Shown here one piece after another: positions 7,052-8,696 of a stretch of DNA of 8,696 bases (positions within the stretch are counted from its first letter, which is position 1; each line of letters begins with the position of its first letter). Source of the DNA: WQZF01 sp031556405 (GTDB taxonomy: Bacteria; Pseudomonadota; Gammaproteobacteria; Burkholderiales; Rhodocyclaceae). Where the stretch lies: positions 1 to 8,696 of the forward strand of contig JAVBTC010000083.1 of assembly GCA_031556405.1 (NCBI GenBank), in the 5' to 3' direction. Position numbers and translations under genes: made by a program. Below the pieces are notes generated by a model. The model was not told the DNA's origin and ran no database searches. It saw nothing but the letters and a program-made list of their open reading frames with translations.

Positions 7052-7580
7052 TGGAATCCCCGCGCCGGCTCGTCTCGAAGAGGAACCAGACGCGCCGCTC
7101 CGTCTCGTCGATCCAGTTTTCGATCAGACTGGCGGTGGCAATGTCCCTGTTCTCATCGCATAACCCGTGCGCATTGCGCAGATGCGTGAGCAACCCTAAA
7201 TTATCGTCGCGCAGTTCGGACAGCATATCGTTCGCCTCCACATACGGGGCATCGTTATCGGGAATCCGCTGTCTGCGTGCGACATCGCCGATCGAGCGCA
7301 AGGTCATGCCGCCGATCTTGCGCACCCGCTCGGCAAGCATATCGGTCATCGCGAACAGCTCTCCCGCCTGCTCATCGAGCAGGAGATGGTAATCGCGGAA
7401 ATGCGGCCCGCTGACATGCCAATGAAAATTCTTCGTCTTGAAATAAAGCGTATAGACATCGGCAAGCAGGAAATTCAATGCTCCTTCGATTTCACGCACC
7501 ACCTCGGCGGACAAATCGGAGGGGGTTGCAATGCGGTTGGCGACATAAGCCGTATTCTTGCCGGGGGATTTGGCAGCCAT
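7041..7580 (-). CDS. dps: Dps-family ferritin-like DNA protection protein
   Basis: A 179-residue mini-ferritin. Family members form dodecamers that oxidise Fe2+ with H2O2, store iron and, in some cases, bind the nucleoid in stationary phase or oxidative stress. The intersubunit ferroxidase residues align with E. coli Dps at identical spacing: His53 (NFHWH), His65, Asp69, Asp80 and Glu84 (E. coli His51, His63, Asp67, Asp78, Glu82). The four-helix core runs from about 25 to 170. The N-terminal tail has a few lysines/arginines (Lys4, Lys8, Arg16), so DNA binding is possible but not assured. ATG at 7578-7580 was chosen because AGGAA lies 7 nt upstream on the minus strand; extending to 7685 would add 35 residues unlike the family. 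It is divergent from rimP and convergent with eptA. Confidence 0.93.
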   Translation of the reverse strand: MAAKSPGKNTAYVANRIATPSDLSAEVVREIEGALNFLLADVYTLYFKTKNFHWHVSGPHFRDYHLLLDEQAGELFAMTDMLAERVRKIGGMTLRSIGDVARRQRIPDNDAPYVEANDMLSELRDDNLGLLTHLRNAHGLCDENRDIATASLIENWIDETERRVWFLFETSRRGDSSGH

Positions 7581-7618
7581 TTTCGCGTTCCTTTCCTTTA
7601 TTTGGCGGTTTGACAGGG

Positions 7619-7629
7619 GTCCATTGGAC
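7619..7629. promoter_or_regulatory. Short palindrome in the dps upstream region
   Basis: GTCCATTGGAC is an 11-bp palindrome with one central base, 39 bp upstream of the dps start codon. A further GTCCA copy lies at 7633-7637. It is placed where a repressor or activator of dps could bind, but I recognise no specific regulator, and a palindrome this short can arise by chance. Confidence 0.25.
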
Positions 7630-7696
7630 AACGTCCAGGAGAAAGAATTCCCGGCCGAAACCACGGAGCGATTACCGCCCAGCATCGAAGAAGCGA

Positions 7697-7725
7697 TTTA
7701 CCCGCCTCATTTTTAACGTTATAAT
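7697..7725 (+). promoter_or_regulatory. Sigma70-type promoter for the rimP-nusA operon
   Basis: A perfect -10 TATAAT (7720-7725) lies 17 nt after TTTACC (7697-7702), which matches the -35 consensus at four of six positions. Transcription would begin near 7732 and give a leader of about 130 nt before rimP. It is the best promoter in the window. Confidence 0.7.
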
Positions 7726-7738
7726 CAGCGGGTTTTAC

Positions 7739-7841
7739 GCTCCCCTCGACCGGGAATGTGCCCGGGGTTCGCCGATTATGGCCGATCGTGACGATCGTGA
7801 TTTTGGGAGCACTTCAGGGATGGGCATTGAGCCCATTTTTT
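7739..7841 (+). promoter_or_regulatory. Structured rimP leader RNA, probable transcription attenuator
   Basis: Between the promoter and rimP the transcript can form a closing helix GCTCCC/GGGAGC (7739-7744 with 7805-7810). This surrounds two local hairpins: CCGGG/CCCGG (7750-7754 with 7761-7765) and CGATCG/CGATCG around a TGA loop (7783-7788 with 7792-7797). The intrinsic terminator at 7820-7841 follows. A 'rimP leader' attenuator family has been predicted in other proteobacteria and NusA operons are known to be autoregulated by termination. Whether this sequence belongs to that family needs a covariance-model search. Pairings were found by eye, not by folding software. Confidence 0.5.
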
Positions 7842-7864
7842 GTTTCTGCAACTTTGAGCGATGA
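7778..7864 (+). CDS. Possible 28-codon leader peptide overlapping the rimP start
   Basis: An ATG at 7778 opens a 28-codon frame that runs through the terminator hairpin and stops at TGA 7862-7864, overlapping the rimP ATG as ATGA, the classic arrangement for translational coupling. A GGGG run lies 10 nt upstream, but the Shine-Dalgarno is poor. The peptide has a charged first half (RDDRD) and a Cys/Phe-rich end (IFCFCNFE). It matches nothing I recognise. It may simply be a chance open frame in a structured leader. Confidence 0.2.
   Translation: MADRDDRDFGSTSGMGIEPIFCFCNFER
7820..7841 (+). terminator. Intrinsic terminator 19 nt before the rimP start
   Basis: ATGGGC (7820-7825), a 5-nt loop ATTGA, GCCCAT (7831-7836), and a six-T run (7836-7841, its first T shared with the stem). 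Position within the operon leader, downstream of a strong promoter and upstream of the first gene, implies regulated read-through rather than a true transcript end. Confidence 0.75.
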
Positions 7865-8340
7865 ACTTGGAAAGTTTGGACGAAATTCTGGAAACGACCA
7901 TCACCGGCCTGGGATTCGAGCTGGTCGACGTCGAAATCAGTCCGCGCGGGCGCCTGCTGCGGGTCTTCATCGACAAGCCGGAAAAAGTGAACAGCGTCGA
8001 TATCGAAGACTGCGCGCTGGTCAGCAACCAGCTCTCGCATGTGCTCGAAGTCGAAAACATCGATTACGACCGCCTCGAAGTATCCTCGCCCGGATTGGAT
8101 CGGGTGCTCAAGAAGGAACGCGATTTTGAGCGCTTCGCCGGCGCGGAGATTCACATCAAGCTGCGCCAGCCGCAGAACGGCAGGCGCAATCTCAACGGCA
8201 TTCTTCGTGGAATGCGGGACGGGAAAGTATGCCTCCTGCTCGAAGAACAGAAAAACGGGCAGGAATCCGGACAAAAAACGGAACTGGAATTGGAAATGAG
8301 CAATATCGGACGCGCCCGCCTGGTGCCGAAGTTCGATTGA
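7861..8340 (+). CDS. rimP: Ribosome maturation factor RimP
   Basis: A 159-residue cytoplasmic protein needed for maturation of the 30S ribosomal subunit. The N-terminal alpha/beta domain (about 1-85) has the typical GFELVDVEIS strand, the RVFIDKP strand and the DIEDCALVSNQLSHVLEVE helix. It ends with the family hallmark LEVSSPGLDRVLKKERDFERFAG split over residues 77-99. A small SH3-like C-terminal domain follows (about 90-159), here with a Gln/Lys/Glu-rich insertion near 137-147. The ATG at 7861 has only a weak GAG upstream, so translation may be helped by coupling or RNA structure. It is the first gene of the rimP-nusA operon, 45 bp before nusA, expressed through the attenuator-like leader. 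Confidence 0.95.
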   Translation: MNLESLDEILETTITGLGFELVDVEISPRGRLLRVFIDKPEKVNSVDIEDCALVSNQLSHVLEVENIDYDRLEVSSPGLDRVLKKERDFERFAGAEIHIKLRQPQNGRRNLNGILRGMRDGKVCLLLEEQKNGQESGQKTELELEMSNIGRARLVPKFD

Positions 8341-8368
8341 GCATTTAAAGAAAATCGAAGGAAAGCGT

Positions 8369-8376
8369 AAGGAGGT
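8369..8376 (+). promoter_or_regulatory. Strong Shine-Dalgarno for nusA
   Basis: AAGGAGGT is a full complement to the 16S rRNA 3' end, 9 nt before the nusA ATG. It fixes the nusA start and contrasts with the very weak site of rimP, suggesting nusA is translated independently and more strongly. Confidence 0.8.
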
Positions 8377-8385
8377 AACAGGAAG

Positions 8386-8696
8386 ATGAGCCGCGAAATT
8401 CTGCTGTTGGTAGACGCGCTGGCGCGCGAGAAAAACGTCGCCAGGGAAGTTGTCTTCGGCGCGCTGGAACAGGCCCTGGCTTCGGCCACAAAGAAACGGA
8501 TCCACGACGAAGCCGACGTGCGGGTGGCGATCCACCGGGAAACCGGCGATTTCGACAGCTTCCGCCGCTGGCAGGTGGTTACGGACGACCTCTTTGTCAA
8601 CGAGGCGCTGGAAATACCGATTTCCGCCGCGCTGGTCGAGGCCCCCGACATCCAGGTCGGCGACTATCTCGAAGAACCGCTGGAGCCGATCGATTT
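8386..8696 (+). CDS. nusA: Transcription termination/antitermination factor NusA, N-terminal part (3' truncated by window)
   Basis: The first 103 codons of NusA, an RNA-polymerase-bound factor that modulates pausing, intrinsic termination and antitermination. The visible segment is the RNA-polymerase-binding N-terminal domain. It opens with the MSREILLLVDALAREKNV helix, then VFGALEQALASATKK, then the strand RVAIHRETGDFDSFRRW and the sequence around VGDYLEEPLEPIDF. The S1, KH1-KH2 and acidic-repeat regions lie beyond the window. The start is fixed by the strong Shine-Dalgarno. If the upstream terminator responds to NusA, the operon would be autoregulated (inference). Confidence 0.95.
   Translation, partial: MSREILLLVDALAREKNVAREVVFGALEQALASATKKRIHDEADVRVAIHRETGDFDSFRRWQVVTDDLFVNEALEIPISAALVEAPDIQVGDYLEEPLEPID

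Noticed and set aside
7610..7615. Perfect TTGACA hexamer on the plus strand upstream of dps/rimP
   Set aside because: No -10 element at a suitable distance; the better rimP promoter lies about 90 bp downstream.
7581..7685. 35-residue N-terminal extension of Dps
   Set aside because: Not family-like, and the internal ATG at 7580 has a properly spaced AGGAA.
7739..7841. Possible tRNA (metY-like) in the rimP leader, as found before rimP in E. coli
   Set aside because: GGGGTTCG hints at a T-arm, but no acceptor stem, anticodon arm or CCA end can be assembled.
7758..8129. GTG-started frame with a hydrophobic N-terminus resembling a signal peptide in the rimP leader
   Set aside because: Runs out of frame into rimP, has no ribosome site, and the hydrophobic stretch comes from the T-rich terminator region.

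Overview
The window looks like ordinary chromosome from a GC-rich Gram-negative bacterium, most likely a betaproteobacterium. That placement rests on the rimP-nusA operon head, a NadB C-terminus, an EptA-type inner-membrane enzyme and the style of the protein sequences; it is inferred from sequence feel, not from a search. I see no IS element, phage gene, CRISPR array, tRNA or rRNA.

Layout. (1) Positions 2-319 hold the 3' end of nadB (plus strand), converging with a solitary RecF/SMC-like AAA ATPase gene (335-1507, minus) across a 15-nt gap. (2) A 113-bp divergent spacer (1508-1620), in which I found no convincing promoter, leads into a plus-strand cluster. This is a ClC-type H+/Cl- antiporter gene (1621-2964), an OmpR-family response regulator overlapping it by 20 nt (2945-3691), and a membrane histidine kinase (3752-5017). 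(3) A 288-bp spacer (5018-5305) follows. It contains a very AT-rich, almost G-free island bounded by an 11-bp inverted repeat, a GC-rich hairpin, and a direct repeat CTTAAC-N5-CTTGAC that resembles a PmrA-type operator. Next comes eptA (5306-6997), encoding a lipid A phosphoethanolamine transferase with all catalytic residues. (4) A dps gene (7041-7580, minus) converges on eptA. (5) Divergent from dps is the rimP-nusA operon head. It has a near-consensus promoter, a structured leader of about 110 nt ending in an intrinsic terminator just before rimP, then rimP (7861-8340) and the first 103 codons of nusA, which runs off the window.

How the genes fit together. The middle of the window reads as one envelope/acid-stress module. 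A two-component system probably switches on eptA through the direct-repeat operator, masking lipid A phosphates with phosphoethanolamine, and it is co-transcribed with a Cl-/H+ exchanger. Members of these families are known individually: PmrAB/EptA in cationic peptide resistance and pH or metal response, ClC antiporters in acid resistance. The physical coupling of ClC to the regulators is the most interesting arrangement here. The second point of interest is the rimP leader, which looks like a transcription attenuator controlling nusA, itself a termination factor. I did not find a wholly new multi-gene system; these two are the strongest candidates for follow-up.
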